Positions 55,165 to 64,000 of a DNA stretch of 64,000 bases are shown here, piece by piece. The position numbers were made by a program, and so were the translations under genes. Where the stretch lies: contig OX377202.1 in NCBI GenBank assembly GCA_947396885.1, forward strand, positions 65,506,643 through 65,570,642. The letters run 5' to 3'. The number at the start of each line of letters is the position of its first letter. Position 1 is the first letter of the stretch. The DNA comes from Heligmosomoides polygyrus polygyrus. Lineage: Eukaryota; Nematoda; Chromadorea; Rhabditida; Heligmosomidae. The notes beneath the pieces were generated by a model. The model did no database searches, had not been told where the DNA came from, and worked only from the letters and a program-made list of their open reading frames with translations.

Positions 55165-56083
55165 TAGGGGAGGGGGGGGGGGGGGCAAAAGTAATGAGAC
55201 AAAATGAAAAAAATCTTTATCTCCTTATAACTCAATTACAACTCAACGATGCTGAGGAATGTACTTGCCATTAAGGGCAGGGACCTTGCTGCCATCGCTC
55301 AGCCAGCTTCCTGATCACATCCTTACAGAACTGCTTGAGCCTGGTGTTGATCAACTGCTCGATATGGTTGTCAAGGACTGCTTGGGTTCTTGTGTCCCTT
55401 CCGACTAGGAAGTCCTGTACTCTCAAGTAGTAGTGGTAGTTGCATGGAGAGATGTCCAGCGAATACGGTGGGTGAGGCATGTGAACGTAGCCCAGCTTGC
55501 CAAGCTTATCCGTGCTTACTTGTTCCCGATGGGGTACGGCGTTGCCGAAGAGGAGAAGCTTCTTGAAGCGCTGCGAATGAATAAGAGCGAGTCGCCGGCC
55601 CATCTCCTCTATTTCGTTCACCATAGCCTTGGAGTTCATCGCGGTGCTCTTGGGAAACAGCCTCCGGTAAACCGATCCATGGGCGCAGACCCAAAAGCTC
55701 CAAAGATGCTTCTCGCCGTGAACATCTCGCCGAACGAAGGTCGGTAACAATTCACCAGGCCTCACCCAGACTCGCTGCTTGGCAGGGTTAAGGTAGAAGA
55801 CGTACTTCTCATCTTGCGTGAATATTGAGCCCAGGCTGCTCGGGGTTGGGAATTGGGGGAGATTTGCGCGACACAGGTCGACTCGTCAGACCGGGGTTTC
55901 GGCATGAGACAGACTGGGGTTTTGGCATGCTTCTGGAAAGGGCGGAAATGGTAACTTCTCAGGTGGCCTTCAGTAAGTAGCATACAAACATACAAATACA
56001 ACAAGTACGAATCCAGACTCCAGCCACGAGATATATGGACACGGCATGGGGTGTCTCATTACTTTTGCCCCCCCCCCCCCTAA
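55165..56083 (-). mobile_element. Mariner-like element with poly-G termini
   Basis: Termini TTAGGGGA(G)n CAAAAGTAATGAGAC and the inverted GTCTCATTACTTTTG(C)13 TAA, flanked by TA on both sides (55163-55164; 56084-56085). It is 919 bp, shorter than the usual 1.3 kb, and encodes only the C-terminal part of a transposase. Confidence 0.82.
55271..55765 (-). pseudogene. Dead mariner transposase C-terminal domain
   Basis: 164 codons. The second catalytic block reads LLLFGNAVPHREQV where mariners have a D-N-A-x-P-H motif, so the Asp is replaced by Gly. The third block reads PHPPYSLDISPCNYHYYLRV, where the final Asp of D-Y-H is Asn and the S-P-D is S-L-D. Two of the three catalytic acids are therefore lost. 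The N-terminal DNA-binding half is missing or out of frame (55765-56004). Confidence 0.82.
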
Positions 56084-56091
56084 TACTAATG

Positions 56092-57289
56092 GTCTTACCA
56101 GGATACTATCTCAACTGTAGGTCGGAGCGGCGCAAGTGTTGTATATGGGCAGAACCGCCTCTCCCTGGGAAGTAACAAACTGCAGGTATCTCGACCCCAA
56201 TACAACTCTGCGCAGAGTTAGGGGCGACGGAAGTCGCCTGTTGGCGTCCTGTTGATTCACATGCTCCACAGCTGACGGGCGCGCGCGGGATGAGGGCTGT
56301 ATCGCGACTCGGAGCAGTGCACAGGTGGCGTAGTGGGGAAGAGCTTGGGCTCGTAAACGGAGGGTCGGGGTTTGGACCCCACAGACTGCGTTTGTTTTGC
56401 ACTTTTGCAAAATGCATGTTTACCATAGGTAAACCACCTATGGGTATTATAGTGTGTTATAGAGCATGTTTACATTCAACAAATGCTTCAAACTACAGAT
56501 TAGCTAAAATGTTCACTTCTGTGTGTCACTTATTTTAAGCCTATTTTGTGTGAAGCTGTAGTTATGTAACGATAGATATTTTGTGGCACTAGTTAAAAGT
56601 TCCGACTCTACCGTCAAGACTTTGGTCAGAAAAACAATTTCGCTGAAACTTCGTCTAGGGGGGTTATTTAGGGTGCTGATCACGAATCTGAGATCCGTTT
56701 TTCACGATTCTGTCTCTATCTGCCGTTACCGGCAGAATCTTTAAGAATGTAATCCTGTGCCTTCCTGTATCTATATTATCCAGCCGAATCGTGAAGAACA
56801 GATGTCAGATTCGTGATCACCCAAATAACCCTCCCCCTACACCAAGTTTCAGCGAAATCGGTGACCCTGCCTGGACCACCCTTGTTAACGGTATGGGTGG
56901 TATGTTATATGTAAACGTGCTCAATAACACACTATAATACCCCTAGGTGGATAACCTATATGATAAACATGCATTTTGCAAAAGTGCAGAACAAACGCAG
57001 TCTGCGGGATCCAAACCCCGACCCCTCGCTCACGAGCGCTTCCCTATTACGCCACCTGTGCACTGTGCTGATGCGCGATACGGGCCCTCATCCCGCGCGC
57101 GCCCGTCAGCTGTGGAGCACATGAATGAACAGGGCGCAAACATGTGACTTCCGTCGCCCCTAACTCTGCGCAGAGTTGTATTGGGGTCGAGATACCTACA
57201 GTTTATTACTTCCTAGGGAGAGGCGGTTCTGCCCATATACAACACTTGCGCCGTTCCGACCTACCGTTGAGATAGTATCCTGGTTAGAC
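56092..57289. mobile_element. Fold-back element, family B, with tRNA-like modules in both arms
   Basis: Arms of about 360 bp (56092-56460 and 56925-57289) start GTCTTACCAGGATACTATCT and end with its inverted form. Each arm holds a tRNA-like module (56325-56395 on +: GGTGGCGTAGTGGGGAAGAG, GGGTCGGGGTTTGGACCCC; inverse at 56990-57065), then TTTGTTTTGCACTTTTGCAA. The 460-bp spacer is itself an inverted pair of the CTTCGTCTAGGGGGGTTATT repeat (56635-56705 and 56800-56870). It starts 6 bp after the mariner at 55165-56083. Confidence 0.82.
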
Positions 57290-57299
57290 TATCAGATAT

Positions 57300-58294
57300 T
57301 ATCACTAACTTTTTACTAATAGTAAGGACCTTATCACAATAGTAATTACAATAACAGTCAGCTGTTAGTGTTAGTTAGTTTGCTGTTAGTGTGACAGCAA
57401 AAATTTGCAGTAGCCAGTCCCCATTCGCAAGTTCATGAACACTAGGCAGCAAGAAGCCAAATGATGGAACTCGTGTGAGGAAATCTCGAGCGCATCGCCA
57501 GCGAATGGCTGGCGACGTCGCGCACGCGGCGGTCGGCGCCGCCAAAAGTGAGCAAAAGTTCCGCTCCCTGTCGGCTTATCAGGTGAGCTGTGGCTCCAAT
57601 GCCACGACATCTCCCTCTTCCAAAGAGGCTCGTCCTCGAGCGCAAGCCAGCATAGCCCAGCATGAAATTGTCGCCATGGTACCATCGTTATTGTTTTCGT
57701 CGCCATCGCCATTATATTCAGTGTCCACATTGTACAGCCATTACGGTCTCCAAGCTGCGGGTTGTCATTGTACTAGTTACTTTAGTTGCGAACAACAAAT
57801 TACTCTCCTTTCTTTGGAATGTGGGTGGCGATAGAAGAACGTGATGAATATCAAAGGATATGTACTGGCTATTTATTTATTTATTTATTTATTGCTGCAC
57901 GTAAAGTGCGCCAAAGAAAACAAACATACGAAGGCAGACAGTAACGATCAAATAACAATGCTTAACTAAAAGAACCAACACCAACAAATTAATGAGCCAC
58001 TATGAACTGCAGGGGCATGGGAGAAATGTCTTTGCAGATCATTCAGAAACACTCAGAGAAAGAAACTAAAAAAAATCCCAAAAAGGATAGCGGGCATAAT
58101 ATTATGTCGAGTTGTTTTGAAAGAGATTGATTAAAGTCAACTGAAATTTATATCGGCATAAAAAGTGCAGGCGTTGGCATTGAGTATAACAGTGGTGTGA
58201 CTTCCAGTGATTGCAGAGGTCACTTTCGAGCATCCTTGACGAATATACTGCCATGATATGGCTATGACGGTGTGGCTGTGGCTGTGTTGCTCTG
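57300..58294. other. Unassigned DNA with R1 fragment
   Basis: 57560-57660 carries the inner part of repeat R1 (GTGAGCTGTGGCTCCAATGC, CACGACATCTCCCTC, GCTCGTCCTCGAGCGCAAGC). A (TTTA)n run lies at 57870-57892. No gene recognised. Confidence 0.5.
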
Positions 58295-58338
58295 TCGTGG
58301 CAGAAATAGTGTCTTTTATCATTTATCATTCTTCTTCT

Positions 58339-59097
58339 TCAGCGTTTGTCCCGCTTCGAGGCGGGGTCCGCTATTCTGGTGTGGTGACGCCACTTTACGC
58401 GATCAAATGCTTGATCGGGATGGATACCAGCAACCTTTAGGTCCACATGCAACGTATCAAGCCATCGCTGCTTCGGCCGCCCTTTAGGCCGTTTTCCGGG
58501 CACATCTATGTTAAGGCCAATCTTCCTAACAGTGTCACCACTAGCTCGAAGAACGTGGCCATACCACCGAAGGCGAGCTTCACGTAACTTGTCAGCAATT
58601 GGAGCGACACCAAACCTCTGGCGTATTTCATCGTTGCGAATACGGTCCAGACGCGTAACACCAGCCGTCCATCGCAGCATTTTCGTTTCCATTACGCTGA
58701 GGCGAGTCTCAACCTCCTTGGTTGCAGGCCAGCACTCAGCTCCATACATCGCTACTGGTCGGACGATGGTTCTATAGATCTTCGATTTAAGGCGTTCCGG
58801 TATCTTCCTGTCGCATAAAACGCCTGTCATCGAGCGCCATTTGGACCACGCTGCGCTCACGCGCGAGTTCACTTCGAACGTCAGACTACCATCAGACGCA
58901 ATTGCAGATCCAAGGTACTTGAAATTTGTCGTTCGTACTAGCGCAGTACCATTGATCTCAATGGACCCGGCTTCGTTTGCGTCTGTCGTCAAGTACTCAG
59001 ATTTTTTGACGTTTAGCTTGAGCCCGAACATCGCCAAGCGGTCGTACCAAGCTTGCGCTTGTCGCTCGAGTTCGCTCTTCTCTTTGCTTGCAAGCAT
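58339..59097 (-). pseudogene. RTE reverse transcriptase C-terminus, out of frame with the N-terminal part
   Basis: 252 codons: MLASKEKSELERQAQAWYDR, EYLTTDANEAGSIEINGTAL, SRVSAAWSKWRSMTGVLCDR, RLSVMETKMLRWTAGVTRLD, RFGVAPIADKLREARLRWYG. This is the thumb and C-terminal domain typical of RTE/BovB-like elements. The catalytic YADD lies at the junction and is split from the upstream RT by the one-base deletion. Copy 1 has an intact YADD but other breaks. Confidence 0.88.
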
Positions 59098-61361
59098 TAC
59101 GTCATCTGCATACAGCAGCGTCCAGGGGCAGGCTTCTGAAGGTCTCTCGAAATGGCATCCATTACGACAATGAATAGGAGCGGGGAGAGCGCAGAGCCCT
59201 GGTGAACACCAACGGAGATAGGAAACTCCGCCGATGTGCCAGCTGGCGCTCGCACACTACTCTTTGGACCAGAGTAAAGTATGCGCACCCACTCAATAAG
59301 CTCTTCGGGAACACCGTGTTGTCGTAAGGCGTACCATATAACCTCACGCGGTACACGATCAAATGCTTTCTCTAAGTCGAGAAAATCTATGTGCAGCGGT
59401 TTCTGCTTTTCGCGATGTCTCTCTACCAGAAGACGAGCAGCATGTATGGCATCGATGGTACCACTGCCCGCTACGAAGCCACATTGATTGGTGGAAAGTC
59501 GGACGATATCGCGAATACGTCCATCTACAATTCGCTCGAAGATTTTCATGCTGTGCGAGAGCAAGCGAATTGGACGGTAATTCGTGCAGTCCGCAGGACT
59601 GCCCTTCTTCTTCCATATCGGGATCGTCGTGCTTTCCTGCCAACTACCAGGTACCTTCTTTTCCGTAACAACCTGGTTGAAAAACTTCGTTAGCCACTCA
59701 GCAGGACTCCAGCACCTCAACTTCCATAGGTCGGCCGCTATATCATCGGGGCCCGTTGCTTTGCCTGGCTTCATCTTCTTCAAAGCCGCTTCCGTCTCCT
59801 CCACAGTGATTTTCTGCACAGGACCGTGCGTAGGAGGGACGCAAGGGATGGGCGGATGGGCAAACTCTTCTTTCGAAATTCTCTCGAAGTAGTCATGCCA
59901 TCGTTTCATAGCCCTCTTGCGGTTCGTCAGTAGATGGCCATTCTCATCGTTGATGCCCAAGAATTTCTCGATGTCCTCGGCCTGACGATGGCGTGCCTTG
60001 GCAAGTCGATAAAGATGTCGTTCACCATCGCGCGTCTCGAGTTTATCGCTGAGATCATCATAATGGACGGCTTTTGCAACGGCTACGGCCTTCTTTGCCG
60101 CTTTCTTCGCCTCCTGGTACATACGCCATTTGTCTGCAGTCTTGTCGCGCAGGAACGCGTGATATAATTTTTTCTTCTCTCGGACTTTTTCTCTTACGTC
60201 GTTAGTCCACAGCCACGCCAGCTTCTCGATCTTGCGGCGTCCAGGCTTAGTCATGCCTAATTCAGAGCATGCAACTTGTAAAATCGTATCGGTTGCATCT
60301 TTCCATGTTTCGTCGACGGTTGTCACCGTCGGTAACCGAATACGAGAAACAAAAGCTGCAGCGTTTTCCTTCAATCGCCACCACTTGATTCTCGGTGGAC
60401 CGCATCGCTCGACATGCCTCAGCCTCGGAGGGGCGAACTTAAGAGTGCATATCAGCGGACGGTGCTGTGTGGCGACAGTCTCGTACGGCACCACCTTCGC
60501 ATCTGTAACCAGCTTTCGATCGCGATGCTTCACAAGGATGAAGTCGATCTGTGTCTTGGTGCTCCCTCTATAGAACGACACCAGATGTGAGTCACGCTTT
60601 CGAAATACGGTGTTCGCGATGATGAGGTTATGCGAGTCCGCATACTCAAGGATTCGCTCACCATCAGCGTTACGTGCTCCATATCCGAAACCGCCGTGAC
60701 AGCTGCGACCATCTTTCGCAGTCCCCACATGACCGTTGAGGTCACCTGCGATAACGACAGCGTCTTCTGACGGTACCTCTGCTGTCTTTTCATCAAGCAG
60801 GGTCCAAAACTCATCCTTGGCTCTCTCAGAGCAGCCTGCCTGCGGAGCGTATGCAGAGAAGAAATGATACATACGCTGTTCAGCAGCGACTACGACCTTC
60901 ATCAGGCGGTCATTAAAACGTTCCACGCTTATAATCGCGTCTCGGAAACGTTCGGAGACGATTACACCAACTCCGCTTGTGGTCCTGGGACTGCCGCACA
61001 GAATGGCCTTGAAGCCTCGGCCTATGTCCCTCGACTTACAACAGGACCACCTCGTCTCCTGTACCGCACATAAGTCGATTCGTCTTCGCTCCAGTGCTTC
61101 TGCCAACTCGCACGAGCGGCCCGTCAACGTACCCACATTCAGCGTAGCTACGCGGGTCTTGCCTACGTTACGGGACTTTCGGACTAGCTCAGTTTCCCCC
61201 CGATGCCGTCCTCGCATCAGGGACCCTCGCATACTTCTCACACTCGCCGGGCTCTGCGAGTGCGCGTCGGCTCCCGCGGACGCCGTAGCATTATCTCGAT
61301 ACTCACTTAACGTCATCAACCATGTGATGTGACATGGGATCTCCATAGGCCGGCCTGTCAC
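59097..61361 (-). CDS. RTE polyprotein: endonuclease and most of the reverse transcriptase
   Basis: 754 codons. The APE-type endonuclease covers about residues 60-290 (VQETRW, GVGVIVSERFRD, AGDLNGHVGTAKDG, TQIDFILVKHRD). Then a linker with a basic region (residues 340-450), and the RT with TGPDDIAADLW, NYRPIRLLSHSMKIFERIVD, DLEKAFDRVPREVIWYALRQ and GVHQGSALSPLLFIVVMDAI. The frame ends 8 codons before the catalytic YADD because one base is missing near 59127 relative to copy 1 (CCTGCCCC here, CCAGTCCCC there). The rest continues in the -1-shifted frame at 58339-59097. It nicks target DNA and reverse transcribes the element RNA in the nucleus. Confidence 0.9.
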   Translation of the reverse strand: MTGRPMEIPCHITWLMTLSEYRDNATASAGADAHSQSPASVRSMRGSLMRGRHRGETELVRKSRNVGKTRVATLNVGTLTGRSCELAEALERRRIDLCAVQETRWSCCKSRDIGRGFKAILCGSPRTTSGVGVIVSERFRDAIISVERFNDRLMKVVVAAEQRMYHFFSAYAPQAGCSERAKDEFWTLLDEKTAEVPSEDAVVIAGDLNGHVGTAKDGRSCHGGFGYGARNADGERILEYADSHNLIIANTVFRKRDSHLVSFYRGSTKTQIDFILVKHRDRKLVTDAKVVPYETVATQHRPLICTLKFAPPRLRHVERCGPPRIKWWRLKENAAAFVSRIRLPTVTTVDETWKDATDTILQVACSELGMTKPGRRKIEKLAWLWTNDVREKVREKKKLYHAFLRDKTADKWRMYQEAKKAAKKAVAVAKAVHYDDLSDKLETRDGERHLYRLAKARHRQAEDIEKFLGINDENGHLLTNRKRAMKRWHDYFERISKEEFAHPPIPCVPPTHGPVQKITVEETEAALKKMKPGKATGPDDIAADLWKLRCWSPAEWLTKFFNQVVTEKKVPGSWQESTTIPIWKKKGSPADCTNYRPIRLLSHSMKIFERIVDGRIRDIVRLSTNQCGFVAGSGTIDAIHAARLLVERHREKQKPLHIDFLDLEKAFDRVPREVIWYALRQHGVPEELIEWVRILYSGPKSSVRAPAGTSAEFPISVGVHQGSALSPLLFIVVMDAISRDLQKPAPGRCCMQMT

Positions 61362-61845
61362 TAGGGCCTGTCGCCTGTACTCGAATGTCCGTGATTAGCT
61401 TAGCTCGCAGAAGCGAACAGTTTCCAGTGGCACCACGTGGAGGAACGGACATCGCCACCTTTTATCATTTATCATTATCTACATAAAGAGAGGTGGAAGC
61501 AGGCAGGCAGCCCGGTGTCCGGAACGTCGTCTGGTTTCGTGGGCGGACCCGACGGGGTGAGCTGTGGCTCCAATGCCATGGTATACTCCTCGATTCTTCT
61601 CGCGGCTGGAACTTGTGAAGTTGCGTCGCATCTAGTAATCCTGCGTAGATGTAGAGGGTGCGCACAAATTACCCACACAATGATATCACAGTGTAACCTC
61701 AACGCAAATGCGGATTTGAAAGCGAAACTTGGGACTTAGCAACTTTTTCACTTGCTTCGAAATGGCCTTTCATACGAACAGAAGTCCTCGGACGAGTGAT
61801 GGACGCATCACACGTGGCATGGAGGTAGTCGTCGCTCATTTCATT

Positions 61846-62400
61846 TCACGCTTTTGTCAGGGAAGCTTTCAGAGACGTCAAACTTACGTGTCGGGTAAAG
61901 CAGACTTTGCCCTCTATATCAAAATAGTAAAAAAAAATAAAAAAATAGAAAATAAAAAATATTAGTACTCGCCTTGTGGCCTTGTGAGCAGGCGCAGAGC
62001 CCTGCTTGAAGCGTAGTTTTCGAAGTATGCATCGGTCCAGGGCTTCAATACGTCCTCCAAAATCGTTTTCTGTTCTCGTTCTTGTTGATTTTGACACCGG
62101 ATTTGACAAGAACCTATGGAGACTTGACTTGCCGTTTGAAGTGATTACACCCCAAACCGTAAGTGAAGCCGGATGTGCCGTTCTGCCGACCAATGTTGTG
62201 AACGATATGGATACATCTGAAGCTTTTTCCTGACTATGGTTCTTGCACTGGTAGCAGAAATATTGAGTTCTTCAGCCATTTTTCGCAAGGAACGGCGAGG
62301 ATTGCGGCGAATTCGTTCAAGAACTTTTTTGATCATTTCCGGAGTTACAGTAGTTGAGTTAGTTCCTCTTTCAGCCCTCTCCGATTAGCGCTCTCTAAGT
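61846..62400 (-). pseudogene. Tc1/mariner transposase remnant
   Basis: Minus strand. 62336-62150 encodes a helix-turn-helix region (RRNPRRSLRKMAEELNISAT, RTIVRKKLQMYPYR). After a deletion and frame change, 62193-61960 encodes VGRTAHPASLTVWGVITSNG, EALDRCILRKLRF and QGSAPAHKATR, equivalent to the V-W-G and Q-D-S-A-P-A-H-K-A motifs of mariner/maT elements. The Asp is replaced by Gly (QGSAPAH). No terminal repeats found. Confidence 0.75.
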
Positions 62401-62404
62401 ATCC

Positions 62405-62935
62405 ATGAGCTCAGACTTGGTATGCACTTGGGTATAATATCCCATAATTGTATAATATATTCCAATATGAGGTCCAAAATCCAGTCCTGCCAGTAGTTGT
62501 CCACTGCGCCATGCATTGTGCGGGCAATTTTTGCGCACCCTGTAGAGCTGCTTTGTTTTTATGTAACTGGAAGACGATATTTGCATCAGTTTACTGAATA
62601 GTGGAGCACATTGTTGATCGGATTCTTCGATTCTCAAGGATTCAGCTCTGAACCTTTTTGTAGCAGAGTATCGTCAGTGGGCAAACTAAGAAACCGCGTC
62701 ATTCATCTAATTTTTTGACATCTCAACATCCCTATCCTAACAATAGAGTCAGAATGTATTGGTAGTTCTTTTTAGTTGGAAGAAAGGAAGCTATAGTGTT
62801 TGGTTAAACGCCAAATTCCCTTTCACCGTTCTAATGTCTCTAATGAAGAAAAATGCCCACAATGCCGATATTTCATTTCAATTTGAAGGAAGTTGGAAAA
62901 AGTATAGGAGTGAACTCATCACGGTCTTTTTTCAA
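62405..62935. other. Unassigned DNA upstream of the host gene end
   Basis: An upstream exon of the gene at 62940 should lie here, but none is certain; SLMKKNAHNADISFQFEGSW is open at 62840-62937 directly before the acceptor. Confidence 0.35.
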
Positions 62936-62939
62936 ATAG

Positions 62940-63261
62940 GTTATTGTGCGTGGATTAGATGGTTCACATAGATTTGTCGTCAATATTTGTGATACCTGTC
63001 CCGATTCATCACACTGGGAAGCCTGTGTCGCTGCTATATCAACTGTGATTTGTTGTTGCCCCTTTACAGCTTGTTTCATAGATCACTGTTTTGTGGGGCT
63101 GACTCTCATACTAGCAATGGAGCGGGAACAAAATAGGCAGGTACGTGTGTAACTGCAGAAAATCCCTTCTCACATCTGTCCATACTAACCTCCAGGACCA
63201 CAGTGTCTATGTCGAATCTACGTACAAAGAATTCACAGTCCAGTCTGAGCGTCTTAAATAG
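62940..63261 (+). CDS. Last two exons of an unrecognised host gene, probably a membrane protein
   Basis: Exon 62940-63140 follows TTTTTTCAAATAG and ends at AG|GTACGTG. Its 67 codons read VIVRGLDGSHRFVVNICDTC, then CVAAISTVICCCPFTACFID and LTLILAMEREQNRQ. A 55-bp intron leads in phase to exon 63196-63261 (DHSVYVESTYKEFTVQSERL, K, stop TAG). The hydrophobic, cysteine-rich run of about 35 residues may be a membrane segment, with the final 25-30 residues as a charged tail. Both splice sites are good. I do not recognise the family. A Penelope-like element begins 3 bp after the stop codon. Confidence 0.6.
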
Positions 63262-63263
63262 AC

Positions 63264-64000
63264 GTGGTTTCGATTGCAAGGGAAGCCGGATTCGATGATA
63301 TGCTTATAAGAGCGCTCAAGTGCGTTAACTCGGTATGTCCGGTGCTATACGTGCTCATCAAGACCCACAAGTTGCCCACGGAAGATGCCATCAATAAACT
63401 CGCGGAGTTTAAGGCCAGACCTATTGTCAGCGGCGTCGGGGGCCCCACAGATCGCGTTTCATGGTTACTAAATATGGTCCTTAAACAGGTCCTCAAGTTT
63501 CTGCCGGCCCATCTTCCCAATACTGCCGCTTTCCTGGGGAAGCTTAGGGAGTGTCATTTGGAGAAAGCTGCGTGATGGAGTCGTTCGATGTGACATTGCT
63601 GTACACGAATGTCCCTAAAACCAGCGCAATGCAAGCGGTGTATGAAATTCACACAGCACGTCAGGACCAGCTCAATCTTTATGGTCTGTCTATAACAGTA
63701 ATTATGGCGCTCATAAGTAGGTGCCTGGAATGCAATGTTTTCAGATGGTTCAATAAGTACTATCACAGGTAAGAGGACTGGCTGTGGGGCAGCGTCTGGC
63801 TCCGGTATTGAATGTTGCGTTCATGTCTAAAATAGAGGGACCCGTCATGGACTGCAGACTGTACTGTCGCTACACTGATGACTGCCTCATTGTATGTGCG
63901 GCCAAAAACGAGATGAACGTGTGCTTCGAATCGCTCAACCAGCAGACAGAGCACATTAAGCTCACAAAGGAAAAACCCACTGATAACTGGTTGCCGTTCC
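63264..64000 (+). pseudogene. Penelope-like element reverse transcriptase, frameshifted, runs off the window
   Basis: Frame 1 (63264-63575): PVLYVLIKTHKLPTEDAINK, ARPIVSGVGGPTDRVSWLLN and KFLPAHLPNTAAFLGKL, the typical Penelope RT N-terminal motifs. After a frameshift near 63560: SFDVTLLYTNVPKTSAMQAV. A stop near 63770 (HR, TAA) and a further shift lead to APVLNVAFMSKIEGPVMDC and CRYTDDCLIVCAAK, with the catalytic YTDD. At least two disruptions make it non-functional as read. A GIY-YIG endonuclease would follow beyond the window if present. Confidence 0.88.

Larger units (their letters stand above)
58331..61459 (-). mobile_element. RTE-type non-LTR retrotransposon, copy 2 (nearly intact)
   Basis: 3129 bp on the minus strand, from a 5' end at 61459 (GGTGGCGATGTCCGTTCCTC) to a 3' hairpin (CCCGCCTCGAAGCGGG), AACGCTG and only three GAA units. 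It is flanked by the perfect 17-bp duplication TTTTATCATTTATCATT (58314-58330; 61460-61476). This defines the full unit length and shows that copy 1 is also essentially full length apart from its expanded tail. The two ORF segments are described separately. Confidence 0.95.
58295..61600 (+). repeat. Dispersed repeat R1 (copy 4), target of the RTE insertion
   Basis: GTGGCAGAAATAGTGTC and TTTTATCATTTATCATT precede the RTE element (to 58330). R1 resumes at 61460 with the duplicated 17 bp, then GGAAGCAGGCAGGCAGCCCG, GGGCGGACCCGACGGGGTGA and CTGTGGCTCCAATGCCATGG. Confidence 0.8.

Overview
This is nuclear DNA of a nematode, most likely a strongylid or hookworm-like (clade V) species. The evidence is short (39-90 bp) introns with TTTCAG/TTTTAG acceptors, fragments of ordinary nematode genes, and a dense mix of RTE, BEL/Pao, Gypsy, CR1/Jockey-like, Penelope-like, mariner/Tc1, hAT and PIF/Harbinger-like elements. 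No prokaryotic features (operons, ribosome binding sites, CRISPR) were found. The species assignment is inference.

Host genes occupy little of the window. The clearest is an exostosin gene (EXT1/rib-1 type, heparan sulfate polymerase) on the + strand at 3232-7450: ten exons, open at both ends, running from the GT47 domain into the start of the GT64 domain. Fragments of unrecognised genes with good splice sites lie at 18856-19632 (+), 62940-63261 (+, a C-terminus with stop codon) and, less certainly, 44898-45200 (+), 51181-51525 (-) and 23443-23554 (-, behind a TATA-like box).

The rest is mobile DNA. 0-10 kb: fold-back elements, palindromic MITEs and tRNA-derived SINEs surround and enter the exostosin gene. 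10.3-14.8 kb: an RTE retrotransposon with a 1.1-kb (TTC)n tail sits inside a mariner transposase gene, flanked by a 16-bp target duplication. 15-17.8 kb: a 2.8-kb fold-back element with arms of about 1 kb. 18-31 kb: gene fragments, a LINE remnant, a 2.5-kb inverted-repeat cluster, and a 536-bp pure (TAA)n array. 32-41 kb: a mariner carrying a hAT MITE, a mariner-ended palindrome, a deleted Gypsy element, and two related hairpins with covarying stems. 41-51 kb: SINEs, MITEs, and a BEL/Pao element (LTR, Gag-Pol) that lacks its integrase end. 52-62 kb: more fold-back elements with tRNA-like modules, a dead mariner with poly-G ends, a nearly intact second RTE copy with a 17-bp target duplication, and a Tc1/mariner remnant. 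63.3-64 kb: a broken Penelope-like reverse transcriptase running off the window.

Two themes recur. First, tRNA-like modules (A box and B box) sit inside the arms of several otherwise unrelated fold-back elements, often followed by a TTTTGCAYTTT-like core. Second, the tRNA-derived SINE ends in a small hairpin, an ACGC element and a simple-repeat tail, which resembles the 3' end of the resident RTE element and suggests RTE drives its mobility. All coordinates and motifs were read by eye from the sequence; no database search was run.
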